From positions 2,832,501 to 2,896,500 of the forward strand of contig NC_092201.1 in the NCBI RefSeq assembly GCF_043641665.1: a stretch of 64,000 bases of DNA. The letters run 5' to 3'. The notes below the pieces were generated by a model. That model was not told where the DNA came from, did no database searches, and saw only the letters and a list, made by a program, of their open reading frames with translations. A program made the translations under genes and the position numbers. Origin of the DNA: Enoplosus armatus. Lineage: Eukaryota > Chordata > Actinopteri > Centrarchiformes > Enoplosidae. This document shows, piece by piece, positions 11,456 through 23,190 of this stretch (position 1 is its first letter; each line of letters begins with the position of its first letter).

Positions 11456-11700
11456 ACAGCTGAAACAACCGGTTGGTTCATTATTAGCTGATTGACAGAA
11501 AACTAGTCAGCAACTGTTTTGACCATCAATGAATCATTTAAGTCGTATTTTAAGCAAAGATGCCAAACGTTTCTCTGTCTTTTGTGATAGTAAATTGAAT
11601 CTCTTTGGACATTTGAAGATGTCCTCTTGGACTGTAGAAGCTCATGATGGATGTTTTTCACAATTTTCTGATATTTTATAGACTACATTTTTATAGTTAT
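11456..11700 (+). repeat. Teleost TCAGAAAATGGTG-type repeat, near full length
   Basis: Recognisable landmarks in order: CAGCTGAAACAACCGG, GATTGACAGAAAACTAGTCA, GCAACTGTTTTGACCATCAA, TTTAAGTCGTATTTTAAGCA, AAGATGCCAAACGTTTCTCT, TAAATTGAATCTCTTTGGAC, ATTTGAAGATGTCCTCTTGG, TTTTTCACAATTTTCTGATA and TTTATAGAC. This is the usual order of an abundant percomorph repeat whose ends are inverted and rich in ATTAATCGAT-like sequence in young copies. The TAATCGAT parts have decayed. No protein is encoded. Confidence 0.75.
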
Positions 11701-12235
11701 AACAATAATTATGTACAATAATTCATGACATTTAAGAATTTAGCAATTTTCGATTTTTATTTTTTAATTGTGGATGTCAAACAGCACATGAAACATCAAG
11801 GACTGGACAGCCGCTTCCTGTTGGCAAAGCCTCGTCTTCCTCACACATCTAGCCGTGATGGAGTAGTTGTCAGGAAACTGCAGCTCGAGCTGAAAAGCCA
11901 AAAAAAATGGAAGTGATAGATAAAGTGAAGACTGAAAGATGCAGATAAATCGAGTACAGAGTGGAGAGGTTGATTAAAGGCACAAAGTATGCAGAGATGT
12001 GGAGATGGGAGGAAAAAAGCAAGTGTGGGAGGGAGAGCTGTGAGAAGGAAATAGCCTGGCAGATGTGAGCAACCTTGGCAGTGGCACAGTGCAAAGCTCT
12101 TTTGCAGGAGAGAAATCCAGCGGGTCCTGAGCAGGTGGTGAGAGTGCCAATAACTGAGCTGCCTGACAGATGACAGAGAGAGAAAATGAGGAAGGCAGCG
12201 AGGTGAGGTGAGGAGAAAGAGAGAAAAGACAGCAG

Positions 12236-12424
12236 GGTTTCTCAAATTCTTTCGGGTTACAGACCCACACAGACGCCAGCGTGATAAGATTTCTTTCCAA
12301 GTTCGTAATTTAAATAATAACCTGGCAGCGTAATTATTCTTATTTGGATAATTTGTCTTAATCTTCAGTGATCAGTCATCGAATCATTATGTGACCCTCT
12401 GGTTCATAGACCCCCCCCCCCCCC
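12236..12424 (+). repeat. Possible hAT-like element fragment
   Basis: The segment starts AGGGTTTCTCAAATTCTTTC followed by GGGTTACAGACCCACACAGA. It resembles the CAGNGGTTCTCAAACTTTTT terminal sequence of hAT-derived repeats. The right side ends near GTGACCCTCTGGTTCATAGA next to a C14 run. No transposase trace is visible. Confidence 0.4.
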
Positions 12425-12440
12425 ACACACACACACACAC
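12411..12440. repeat. Compound C14 and CA microsatellite
   Basis: C14 at 12411-12424 runs directly into a CA tract ending at 12440. Confidence 0.95.
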
Positions 12441-12599
12441 TTTTGCAGGAAAGGGTTCAACCAAATTGCCATCAGTTCATAAAATAACAGTCATTTTCAT
12501 TCCTCCCACAGGAATCTAGTCATATCCGTACACCCTCCTATCCTCCCCCCGTGTCCCTCTAAGCAACAGTGAGGGTGGGGTCTGGTTTTTGGGGAGATA

Positions 12600-12760
12600 A
12601 GTTCACGGTTTGATCCCGCATGAGGGTTCCCTGGCCGGGTCACAGGGTCGTGCCGGGGTCGGCGTGGATGTGCTGATCTGGGAGTGATTAGCCTAATACG
12701 ATTAGCCGCGATATGACACGCTAGCAGAGCCAGGTGTTAGCTGAGGAGCCATGACTGTCG
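12600..12760. promoter_or_regulatory. Candidate regulatory block with GATTAGCC pair
   Basis: This non-repetitive, moderately GC-rich segment holds two direct GATTAGCC motifs (12686 and 12700) separated by one and a half helical turns, with CTAAT between them. These match homeodomain-type cores. That it is a regulatory element is an inference from motif content and absence of repeats; conservation was not tested. Confidence 0.3.
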
Positions 12761-14149
12761 GCTACAGGGGACCGTGGCCTGGTGCATTTTTAAGGACAGG
12801 GGTAGAAACTGGAGTTTAGGGGGTTATAGAGTCTGTGTTTTCAAACTGGAATCGGGGATTTGTCCCGTGCCAGACGTACAGTACAGAAAACCAGGGGGCA
12901 CGAGGACCCTTGCTCAGGTTACAAAGATGACACTGAAGGTTTATCTTATTTATCACATGAACTGGACTGAATTTGGCCGGTTTAACCCTTTTTGACGGGT
13001 TTAGAAAACTCCGTATCATCCAGACGACGTACAACATAAGAACGACTTCTTGGCAAAAGGTGTCCAACATGCTGAAGCTAGTTCCAACCTTTTTTGAGTC
13101 CCTTTTAATTTGAAGTAGTATCTGCTCTCAACCTCTCGTCACAAGCTGCAGGTGTGTCTGAGTCATTAGTCGGCTTTTCATTTGAGTTTTGTGCAGCTCA
13201 GATTCTTGGGATTTATGTTCGTATTGGATGAATACTCACCTCAAGATTTCACGACCTGTCCCTGACCTTAACCTCACCATACAGCGTACCGTACTGGTAT
13301 TGGGCTTTAAAAGAAAAAACAAAATGTAACTGAACGTAATTCAGGGTTTTTGCAGAATTATCCAATGCTGGCGTTGTTGTCTCGCTTCAGGGTTTGTTTT
13401 CTGTTAAAGGCTTGAAGAAGTGATGCTATCAGAAACTATATTTTCCCCCTTCGTCATTCCGTCCCTTGTTAATCGTAACGTGACCCCTCCGAGTTATCTC
13501 GCTATCCCTCGGAAGGTCCTGACTCGCAGGTTGGGTAATACCCGAAAATTGTGCTTTGTTTTTGGTGCTGTACTGTCCTATGTATACAGATGTAAGAAAA
13601 GTGCCAAACTACCCAGATTAAAAGACACAAGGGTACTTCTGAGAGTCTTTTTATTTCACAGGCACATATCTGAGTGGACTGTCTTAATAAAATTAGTCTT
13701 TTTTTTCTTTAGGAAGGTTACAGATTTGAAATGAGAAAAAGACAAGCAGTAAAACATTTTTGTTGTTTAACAAAACAAAGGAAAAACTCAGAGAGAGACA
13801 GGGGGCAGATGAGGGCTGATTGTTTGACCTTTGACCTGGGCGTGGGGTCCAGGCTGGCCCAGACGGGCAAACAGACGCTGTTGGTTCTGGCCCTGGACAC
13901 CGGCTGTGATATATGTTTTCCTGGAACCAGAGAGAAGGAAGTCTGGGCTTTTAAAATATAGCGGATATCATTTATTTTTTAATATATGGGAGTTTGGGGT
14001 GTCTGCACGAACTGCACTCAAAGACTTTTGACCAAAATGCTTTGCGGTGGACACTGCGCTTATAAGACTGTAAGTTAAGTCAATAACAGCTGGGGACTGC
14101 TGCTTCAAATCCTATTTTTTCTTTTAACCCCTGATCTTATATATCAGCA

Positions 14150-14187
<38 letters not shown>

Positions 14188-15589
14188 AAGGGAACAGTAA
14201 AGCACAGTACTGACGGCCGTATCAGTCAGGTGGTGCAGGTGTTGTATCTGTGTCCGTCTGTCCTCTCCAGTCATCAGCACATAAAGAACTGAGCTTTGTG
14301 CCACACACACTCATGTTACCTCAACTTTACCCTGTGGAGAAGGCAGCCAGAGTGAGGGACGTGGGTTTGTTACCTGTAAGACAGGACTGTGGGAATGATC
14401 CAGCACCCGGTCACACTTCCCTCTGGAGTTACCACTGACTCTCGACATCTTCCTCATGTTTTAAGCAAATTAAAAATGCATAATAAGAAGTGTGAACATT
14501 AGTTAGGATAGACAAAGATGTGACAAGAATATTTAATTAATCAAGCCCCAATATCTGATGCATCATGGGATTTCTACTGGACCAGAGGCTCGAGTCGTGC
14601 TGCTCTGTCTACATATCTATATCTGGTCTAATATTGGACTTTTGGTAAAATCAGTATTTCCCTGTAGTATAACCTACTTGTAAAACTAGTGGAACTGGAT
14701 GACCATTGATGGCATCTGGACCAACAGCAGGCTGTGCTCGTTTTATTTGATTCATTCCAACGAGTGCTGCGACGCTTCCACAAAGTCCCTCCTGTTGGAA
14801 CACCTGGCTGTTTAAGGGGGGGGGGGGGGGGGGCTCCTCAAGGACCTCGAGGTCCAGGGGCCGAACCCGGAGCTTCCTTAGCCCGAGCCCCGGGGCCACC
14901 CTGCCTTTTGTCCCCAGGACGGCAGCGCTGCTCGGATTCCTCGCTCCCATTCCCAGCTCCGTAAGAGAATACCCCAACTACATGGGGTCCAAGGAGTGGT
15001 CACGACATCAAGTGCATGTGAATGCATGCATCTGTGTGTGTGTGTGTGTGTTTGTTGATCTGCGTTCTTAATTGAGGGATGGGGTGGATGTCCTTGTGCT
15101 GCAGATGACTGGAGCTGAATAGTGCACCTGCATCATTGTTAGAAGTGCACCGCCCTGACCCCTTACCCCTGACTTTTGGCTTGTAACTGTAAACCTGGAA
15201 GTACTGGAATACAGCAGGGATGTACTAGAACTCCCAAAGTGGGACACAGTGTGTGCATGTTTGAATTTGCATTGTATCCATATCAGGGCGTGCATGAGAG
15301 CATGTGTCCTGGGTGTGCGGTCGGTCATCTGTGGATTCCGTTTACCTTGAAACTTCAAGGTAGCGCTTGTTGATTGAAAACGCACAACTTCCTACGTGAG
15401 TGAACAATAGTCTCGGAGTCCCAAGTCCAGGTTCAAACAAAGGGCCCAGGAAGTGTACAGAAGCCTGTTTGGCAGCTTCGAACATGTGAAGCCAGCTGTG
15501 AAGGACATTAGGCTGCGACGCCAAGACCGCTGAGAGTTACACCGTACAGTATGATTGAGATGAGAGCTCCGAGACAAACTCCCTGCCTG

Positions 15590-15735
15590 GCCCCAGCTGT
15601 CCCTTTAAGAGCTGGGTTATTACTGGCTTTATTGTTATTACTGCCTGTTTTTTAAAGGGGCAGGCGAGCCAGGGGAGTAATCCGCCCGTCAGCACTCACA
15701 TTAATGGCCTAATTGGTCTCTTCTCTCCCAGTCAA
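15590..15735. promoter_or_regulatory. Candidate conserved non-coding block
   Basis: Single-copy sequence with CCCTTTAAGAG, TTTATTGTTATTACTG, a TTTAAAGGGG that is inverse to the first motif, and CACATTAATGGCCTAATTGG. The spaced inverted CCCTTTAA/TTAAAGGG pair and the clustered TAAT cores are unlike the surrounding DNA. Function is inferred only. Confidence 0.3.
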
Positions 15736-16189
15736 AACGCAGGCCTCAGCCTCACGGAAATGCTAAGCCCTCAGAGCCCCTCGCGCTTAAATACCCGAGA
15801 AATGCATGATGTCTCTGCAAAGTGGAGCCGTCACTACCCTTCTCTCTCTCATTCACATTGTTGTCATTCCTGTTTTTTTTCTTCCTCTCTTTTCTGTTTC
15901 CCTCCATCATGCTGGGAGTCATTTGTGGCACCAACTCGGAGGGAACTTCAGTGGGTTTAACCTCCAGGCTTAACGCGGGTAATGTGTTGTCAACCAAAAG
16001 GCTAATATTCATACATGACATGATAAGCAGCATTACATACAATAAAGAATGGCTCATTGGGCAGCTTTTTAAGCATTTCTATGATTTTTCATCAAGGGAT
16101 GTTGCCAGTGTTCTAAGCTGTTGTACTTGGTGAATTGACTTGCTCTGGATCTGCGAGACCCTCGGGAAAATATGACGATTGGTTGTTGG

Positions 16190-16470
16190 GGTTGGGTAAG
16201 TTGATTTATTATTTGATCGACGGGAATTGATCAACAACTATTCTAGTCATTTATCAAGCAAATATGCCAACATTTGTTGTCTAAATTAATGATTCAGAAA
16301 CAAATGTGAATGAAAAAAATTAGTTCAGCAAGTTTTTGTTGCAGTTATATGAAGCAACTAACAGATTATTTTCAGTATTGATTTATCTGTAATTTTATCA
16401 ATGTTAAATGTCAGAAAATGGTGGAAAGAGAGAAAGTTCCCAGAGCCCAAGATGACATCTACAAATCGTT
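16190..16470. repeat. Two head-to-head fragments of TCAGAAAATGGTG-type repeat
   Basis: The left part (to about 16320) reads in plus orientation: TTGATCGACGGGAATTGATC, AACAACTATTCTAGTCATTT, CAAGCAAATATGCCAAC. The right part (from 16344) is the opposite end of the family in minus orientation: GCAACTAACAGATTATTTTC, AATGTCAGAAAATGGTGG, CCCAGAGCCCAAGATGACAT. Because the family has inverted ends, the centre has been lost and rearranged or two copies have met. Confidence 0.65.
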
Positions 16471-16879
16471 GCAAAGACACACAGTTAGTATGTTAACCAG
16501 CAAATTTGACATTTCTGTTTGGCAAATACCTTAAACAATGCTGCAAATTAACATCTGATAGTTTCATCATTGTTAAGATTTACATTTTCACATTATTTTA
16601 TTATACGGAAAAGTTCATACAATTCGGTCATTTTCATATGTAATTTTGTACACATTAGCCTTAATGGCAAAACATATTCTCCTTAATATCCTTTTTTTTC
16701 CCAACATCAGCTCCACCAGTCGGATCAACTTATATCTCAGGTCTATAATAGCAAAGAGCATCTGATCGCCTCTAATTAGGATGATATTCTGGTGTCTGGC
16801 CGGGATGTTGGCAGAGAGTATTCTCCCCCCACAGGTAATGACAAAACGTCTGTGCTAAATCCAAATTGCCTCCTAAAAC

Positions 16880-16883
<4 letters not shown>

Positions 16884-16926
<43 letters not shown>
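16884..16926. repeat. (GT)21 microsatellite
   Basis: A perfect dinucleotide tract. Confidence 0.96.
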
Positions 16927-16927
<1 letters not shown>

Positions 16928-17639
16928 ACTCATCATCGTTGGATCTTGTGCCTCTCTTGTCTCTCTTGGTATAATCGCATCACACGCCAGCCTGGTGAGT
17001 TAGTATGAGTCTTTACTGATGCCACTTCACATGATTTCTGGGTATTGAAGTTCACATCTTTCATTTGCTTCTCACTGCCGTTTCAAGCCAGCAGTGTTGC
17101 AGCTTGAAACCCTCCAATACAGCTCCACTCCTGCACTGCTGGCAGTTGGGGACTTAAGTGGAGCAGTTTGAGGTGTTAATGCCTTGCTTGAGGGCACTAT
17201 AGCAGGAGGCTATTCATGGGGGAGTCCCAGGGTGACATCAGACTCTCCACTTTAAATCTCAGACTCGGTGTCTCTTTTCAATTTTCGCTAAAATTCCCAA
17301 ACTTGCCTCAAGCGTCCCGGTCTGTCCTTGCAGGAGAAAGTTTCCCCTTGATGGATGATGTAATAGAATTTAGAGTTGATGCAGGTCACTTGCAAAGCAA
17401 ATCTCCATTTTTTTTTTTAACGTCTCTGTGCACGGTCACCCACTAAAACACAACTTTCAGCTTGTTAGCTCCAGCTACGAGTTCCACAAATGATAGTCGT
17501 TTTTTGCTCCAAGTGCAACCAAAGCTTGTGGAAGTATTTCACCACGTCCCTATTTTGGCAACACTCTGACTTTATCCATCGTAATCTAATTGTTTAGATG
17601 ATAGCCAACATTTCTAAATGTTCTGCGTGTCGATCCGGG

Positions 17640-17940
17640 GAGCTTTCCATCGCCTCGTGTTCCCCCCGCGAGTTGTGTGCGGGAGAGGTCAGCCACAGTG
17701 TGAACGCAGCTATCTGCAGACTGGGGGTTAGCCAGCTAAATGAAGAGATTAGTACAATGTGAACCGCCACAGGTGGATGCAGTTATTCTATCATTTCCTA
17801 AACTTAATTAAATCAGCAACAGAGTGAGAACGAGGACGAAGAGGCGGGAGCGATTGACGCCTATCAACGTGGCCATCGACATAACCGGCTACTCAGTAGT
17901 TTAATTTTCAATTTAGCCCCTTCTCCTGCTCCCCGTTAGG
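17640..17940. promoter_or_regulatory. Candidate regulatory block
   Basis: Single-copy segment with several CpGs, CACAGGTGG E-box context at about 17768-17776, and CTTAATTAAATCAGC near 17803. It ends at a CA/TA microsatellite. Function is inferred from motif clustering only. Confidence 0.28.
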
Positions 17941-17952
17941 CAACTGAGAAAC

Positions 17953-17954
<2 letters not shown>

Positions 17955-17996
<42 letters not shown>
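17955..17996. repeat. Compound CA/TA microsatellite
   Basis: (CA)15 passes into a short TA tract. It is inverted relative to the GT tract at 18102, about 105 bp away. Confidence 0.95.
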
Positions 17997-18097
17997 TCTG
18001 GTGCTCCCTTGCCAGATCAACCAAGATGGGAGGTTAGGGGTTCGAGGCTGGAGGTTGGGGAGGTGAGGCAGCAGAGCTCAGTTGGCGGTTTTGTACT

Positions 18098-18101
<4 letters not shown>

Positions 18102-18128
<27 letters not shown>
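18102..18128. repeat. (GT)13 microsatellite
   Basis: A perfect GT tract in inverted orientation to the CA tract at 17955. Confidence 0.95.
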
Positions 18129-18329
18129 TAGGGGTGGGGTTTGGGGAGAGCTCATGTGTTAGTGTAACTGAAGCTGTCATCCAGCCCCAGGGTCACCTCC
18201 CCAAAGCACGCCGGCTGTCTCTTTTAATAGACTAAACACATATGTCTCTCTATACCAACACATGATGAGGAGAGGGGGAAGAGGGGGGGGGGGGGGCGTG
18301 GGAGGGGAGGATGTGGATTGACTTCATAA

Positions 18330-18480
18330 TTGGCCTGTCACAATTTTCTAATGGTTAATGGAAATTGACAATAACATGAGACGCCGGGTCACGTCATCCT
18401 GTGCTTTGATTAGCAGAAGCTGCACTCGGTGGACAACAATCAGTTAATGACTGAAACCAAGAAAACCAACGTGCCTCTTT
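18330..18480. promoter_or_regulatory. Candidate regulatory block with SOX-like cores
   Basis: The single-copy segment contains GACAATAACATG, GGTCACGTCATCC (nuclear-receptor or CRE-like half sites), TTTGATTAGC and GGACAACAATCAG. The two ACAAT cores are SOX-like. Function is an inference. Confidence 0.28.
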
Positions 18481-20715
18481 TTGGTTTACACTTTCTGTGA
18501 CTAGCACTATATATAGTGCGCATAATGAGACGCATAGGGAAAATTTTTGCCTGATGCACCATCATCATCATCATGTCTGTAGTTTTATAGAGATAAGCGT
18601 TCTCTAAATGTTAATGACTAGTTATCTTTTAGCAGAATCAGGCAGAAGTGTTTTATCTCAGTCAGTCACCTCCCAGTTCAAATGCAGAGTACAAGGAGAG
18701 CGATGTACTAAAATTATCCCAATCATGAGTCAGAATTATCTTTATTAGTCAAATGGATTTTAGCAATAGTCCCTTTTTTTTTTAAAACGGGTCATTTAAA
18801 AGTGTGTCGTGTGCTTTAAGTGAAGTGGCCTTCATGTGTTTTTTGGTGAAGAGGTTTTAAACACTGTAACATTACATATAATAAAATATATGGCAGTTTA
18901 AAAGAGCTGATAATGTCCATAATCAATCATAGCAACTGTTTAATTAAATTAAAAACACTGCACTTTTCTAAATGACTCAAATGTATTGATTTTGGAGCTG
19001 CATGCGTTCCCAGTGTGAGCAAGTTGAGAAAACCATGTGTGAGACTTTAAGTAGAAAGGTGATCCACATTTCCCTTCACCCCCAGAGATGTGATGAAGAA
19101 ACTTCTCCTTGTTCGTGTCTGTATTGGTGGTGCTGTTCTACCGGACTCTTCGTCGATTCTTATACGATACAAAGGTGAAGGGCAAAGAGGAGATCAAAGG
19201 AAAGTAGGCTGTTTAGTTACTTATGTGGAGGCCTTTATGTCCGAGCGCCTCACGTCTGCAGGCTACATGGCAAAACTGAGCAACCAGCCGTTAAAGGCAG
19301 ACAAAATGTTTTGGGTGGTGTAATGAATGCAGGTCAATGTGGAAGGAAAGTGTCTTCGTCAGGCCTCAGTCATTCCAATGCAGCATGAGTTTTAGTGAAA
19401 TGTCAGTCAGTTTGGTCATCGCTAACTTGTGCAGTCGTTTGCACGTGAATGATTTCCACCGAAGATTAACCCCTTGTATAGTGGCTGTGGTCAACTTCAA
19501 TTCATGTGATGAGTGTGAAGAATTTCCCAAACAAGCTCCTGCAGCATAAAGTTATCAACAAATGGCAAAATATGGCAAAAGGCACGGCTTCCGTTTGTGA
19601 GTCATTTGGTGAATTCAAGCTGACCACAACTTCTGCTTCCTGAAGGCATAAAATAACTTCTGACAGCGACAGTTCGAGCCGTCTGAGTGTTTGATACTAA
19701 AAGAATTCATTTTGGCTTTAGGTTTGGCGAGCCTGATTACTGATTGTCACTGATATTTAGGGGACTATAACTATATTCTCCTGAGTACAAATGATATCAA
19801 ACAAATCTAGAAAGAACTGATCTCTTCTCTTTTTATCATAGCTTTTCATTGATGTTAGCTAGCATGCTAATCAAGACAGTGACGTTCAGCTAACAAGGTG
19901 ATATTTCTGACACTAAACAGATGAGACGAGAGAACATGAATCATTTATGTTCAGGTTTTTGCTCATGTTCGTAGTTGTATTAGTAATAATAAAGCAGTGA
20001 CGCTGCTAATATTACTTTTGAAAGGAGTAGTAACTCATAGTACTTCTTTAAGGCCAACTCTGGTGACGAGGGCTTGTAGGAGGAGGAAGAAGAGATGAAG
20101 AGGTCGTGGTGGGGGGGGTAGAGCATCAGAAGGGGTCCAGAAGTGAGTCAGAAGAGCCTCCATACTCCACCCCACCTCCCTCCGCTTCAAACAGGCTCTT
20201 CAGAGAGCGCGCTGGCTGGCTGTGCTGTTGAACTTGGCCTTGCCGTCACTCTGGGGTAACCCAACACCAGCACAGAGGGGCCTGACAGACCCGGGGATGA
20301 GGGGGGCTGGAGGGGAGGAGGGGGGGGGGGCAGGGGCCCGCTGGGATGCAGAGTGCATTTCAAACCCATCAGTGTCAGTTAGTTCACTAAGTGGTGACAT
20401 AATCACCATCGCCATGGCTGCTCCTCTGGGAGAACCAGGCAAGGAGGGAGAGGCGGTGGGAGCCCCCCAGTTGCCCCGCTGGGGTGGAGTAGGGGCACTT
20501 TAACCAAACTGCCCCTCTTCTGTACAGTTACCTATTTCTCAGAACCGTGGTGTTGTGGGTCTGTATAGTAAACGGGTCGATATGATCTAAAAGCAACTCG
20601 GTCCGCAGACATTTTGTAGCCTGTTAGACAAGTACAGGTGTAAAAATAAATAAATATTACCTGCAAACCAATATAGGCTAGAAGACTGAATAGAATAACT
20701 TTTATTGTTATATAT

Positions 20716-20992
20716 TTAAAGGAGTATTCACATCCTTTACTTAAGTAAAAGTACCAGTAAGACTATGTAAAAATACACTAGTATTTATAGCATACTGAAG
20801 TAAAGGTACAGAAGTGTTATTAGTAAAACATACCTTCGGTATCAAAAGTAAGAGTACTCATTCTGCAGTGAAATGTCATTTGTTGTTAAAAGTACATAGT
20901 TTTCTCGAGCAGCAGAAAGTGGAAGTATAGAACAAGTACCTCAAAATGTACTTAGGTACAGTACTTGAGTATTTTCCACTGCGGCAACCCAT
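20716..20992 (-). mobile_element. Teleost AAGTACT-type short element
   Basis: On minus it starts CAGTGGAAAATACTCAAGTA, CTGTACCTAAGTACATTTTG, AGGTACTTGT, and ends with TACTGGTACTTTTACTTAAG and TAAAGGATGTGAATAC. These are the two ends of a short non-autonomous element found in very many copies in percomorph genomes. The body is about 275 bp, has no coding potential, and keeps the typical alternation of AGTAC and GTACTT words. Its class is often given as a DNA element, but I cannot confirm that from this copy. Confidence 0.75.
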
Positions 20993-23039
20993 TTACTACA
21001 TTTTTTCTTACCGCTGCCATTGGTTTCCATTCATTTAGCATTCAATCAACTTTCACTGAAAATGCCTGCTTTAAAAAATGGCCAGCAGTAATTTAAAGTA
21101 TATGTAACTGTTTGAACTTGCAGCCACACTGATCTGAGCGTTTGATCCTCTGGTCAAACATTACGTACTGATGAGAAGACGAATACAGAGTAGAGATAAA
21201 AGACTTGTAACGGAGAATACAAGTACTACAGAAATGGTTTAATTAGATCATTTAAACAGATTCAAACAGCTTATTCACTATATGACTCTTTAAGACTTTT
21301 CATCTCACTTGTACTTTAAAGTTTTTACTACTTTGCATCACAGCTGTTACAAAAAAAACATGTGAAATCCATATTTTATGATGATGATTATGTTTTTTTT
21401 AATGTTGTAAAACAATAAAACAGTCTGAGGTGAGCGCTTGCTGCTTATAGGCACTATGGGTAAACTGTTAATACTCTTCTGTTAACGTAAACGTACGCTG
21501 TAGCGTAGCCGAAGCTCCTCATCTGAATAAACGACTCCTGCATGTGATTATTAATGTTGACAGTGTTTTGGAACTTCTCAGTAGTTTCAGTAGCATTTTG
21601 TTCATCGTAACGTTGAGGTAAACATGTCCTAATGAAGTCACTCTTGAACAGCGATGCGCAGCAGTGACTTCGCCACTGTTTTATGTTTCCTGTTTCAACC
21701 ACATGAGTGGTGAGGAAACTTCCAGGGCCGTCACAGGAAGACAACAGGTCCGATCCAAATGAGTGGCGCCACTTTTTTTTTTTTTTACAGAGAGCCTGAA
21801 AGTGAGGCTGTTTTTCACATCTCACCTACGTGTTTCCATTTTAAACCTGAAGAGGAAAGGGCTTGTGCGACACTCCCGCGCCTTCCTCCTTTCTTACTCC
21901 TGCTGCTGCTTAAAGTCGCACACTGATGTTGCTGTTGTTGTAGCACGGATTTCTCTTCCATGAATCTTCAGAAGCACTATACGTGAGTCAACAGAAAGAG
22001 AGATGCACAAGTGTAGTACATTTTCTTCACGAGGTCGAGGTCTGAAAACATTGTGTTTTGTGGTTGCTGCAAAATAAATCGCAGTTGTATGAGCTAACTT
22101 TGTTTGTCTCGAACACTCAAAAGGAGGTACAGGAGAAATACATTTTCGTACTGAAAAGACCAAATACATACTTTTTGATTACATTACATACATTTGATGC
22201 ATTTACCAAATTATAACTTACAGTAAGTGTTTCAAACTTGGCTAGATGTCATCTGGCCCCCTAAAAAAACAACTAAAAGCATGTTCAGTGCGACAGTATG
22301 ATTGACAATAAAGGTACAAAGCAGTTTCTGATAGTTTAAGGTATAAAACTGCACCAAAGTAGCCAGAATTAAAGCTACAGGACTCTGGTGTCTAAGTTCT
22401 GCTCATTGTTTGTCTGTTGACCACTTTCTAGGACTTCATTCCCTAGAAAAAATGTGGGGTGGGGGGGAAGCTGGTGAGGAGCGTAAAAGTACATTTTTGT
22501 GATTTGGGGTACAAATAGAAGGTGTAACAAACTTGACGTGCATTAAAGGGACTTTTCTTTTCCTTTTTCTAAGAATATGTCTTAATAATTGCATGTTCAT
22601 ACCTGTGAATCACTGCACCAGGAAACAAACACTTTAATTATGCATTTCCCATGAAATTGTGAGTGATTTTATATGTGACACAAACTGATTCTCACCTGTA
22701 GGCGTCCACTCGTACGACGAGGATGTGGGATGTTCTGTGTTGTGTGCCTTATCTCAGCTGCCACTGGCGCACATCAAAAACACAGATGAGAAAGTAGCTC
22801 GCGAAATGTTTTAAATTATTGTTATTATTATCTGTCTGTGGCTTCTATCTCTTAACACCTTAACCTAAACGTGGTGCGTCTTGGTCCAATCTCAGAGAAG
22901 ATGGTTATCGTACTGCGAGGCTATGAGACATCACTTTGTCACTGCGAACTGAGTACAGCTGCCAGTGCCAGCCGTGTTACCTGCATGCCTACGCAGTGAT
23001 CTTTACTCGATTTTCCACCGCTTAGTCATTTCCACATGA

Positions 23040-23190
23040 CAAACGGGATGAAATGTGAACAAGTCTCGGGATGACGTGATCCCCAATAACGCCCTCCCTT
23101 CCATCAGCACTGGCTATCTGACGATGGACAAGACAAAGGAGCTTATCAAACAGGGCTGATAACACGGCAGCCAATTAAGATATGCTCTCT
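23040..23190. promoter_or_regulatory. Candidate regulatory block
   Basis: Single-copy segment with ATGACGTGATCCCC, GGAGCTTATC, GGGCTGATAAC and GCCAATTAAGATA. GATA cores in both orientations lie next to a CAATTA core. Function is inferred. Confidence 0.27.

Larger units (their letters stand above)
12441..16189. other. Mostly single-copy non-coding stretch
   Basis: No gene is recognised. It contains a (GT)17 tract at 14153-14186, G18 at 14816-14833 and a short TG tract near 15033-15050. Two segments look like regulatory sequence (12600-12760 and 15590-15735, listed). One minus-strand exon candidate lies at 13240-13304 (see findings). Confidence 0.5.
16471..20715. other. Mostly single-copy non-coding stretch
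   Basis: No gene is recognised. It contains (GT)21 at 16884-16926, a CA/TA tract at 17955-17996, a (GT)13 tract at 18102-18128, G14 at 18283-18296 and G11 at 20320-20330. Sequence near 17160-17220 has a CCTTGCTTGAGGGCAC block that may be a remnant of an old repeat. Regulatory-looking blocks are listed separately. Confidence 0.5.
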
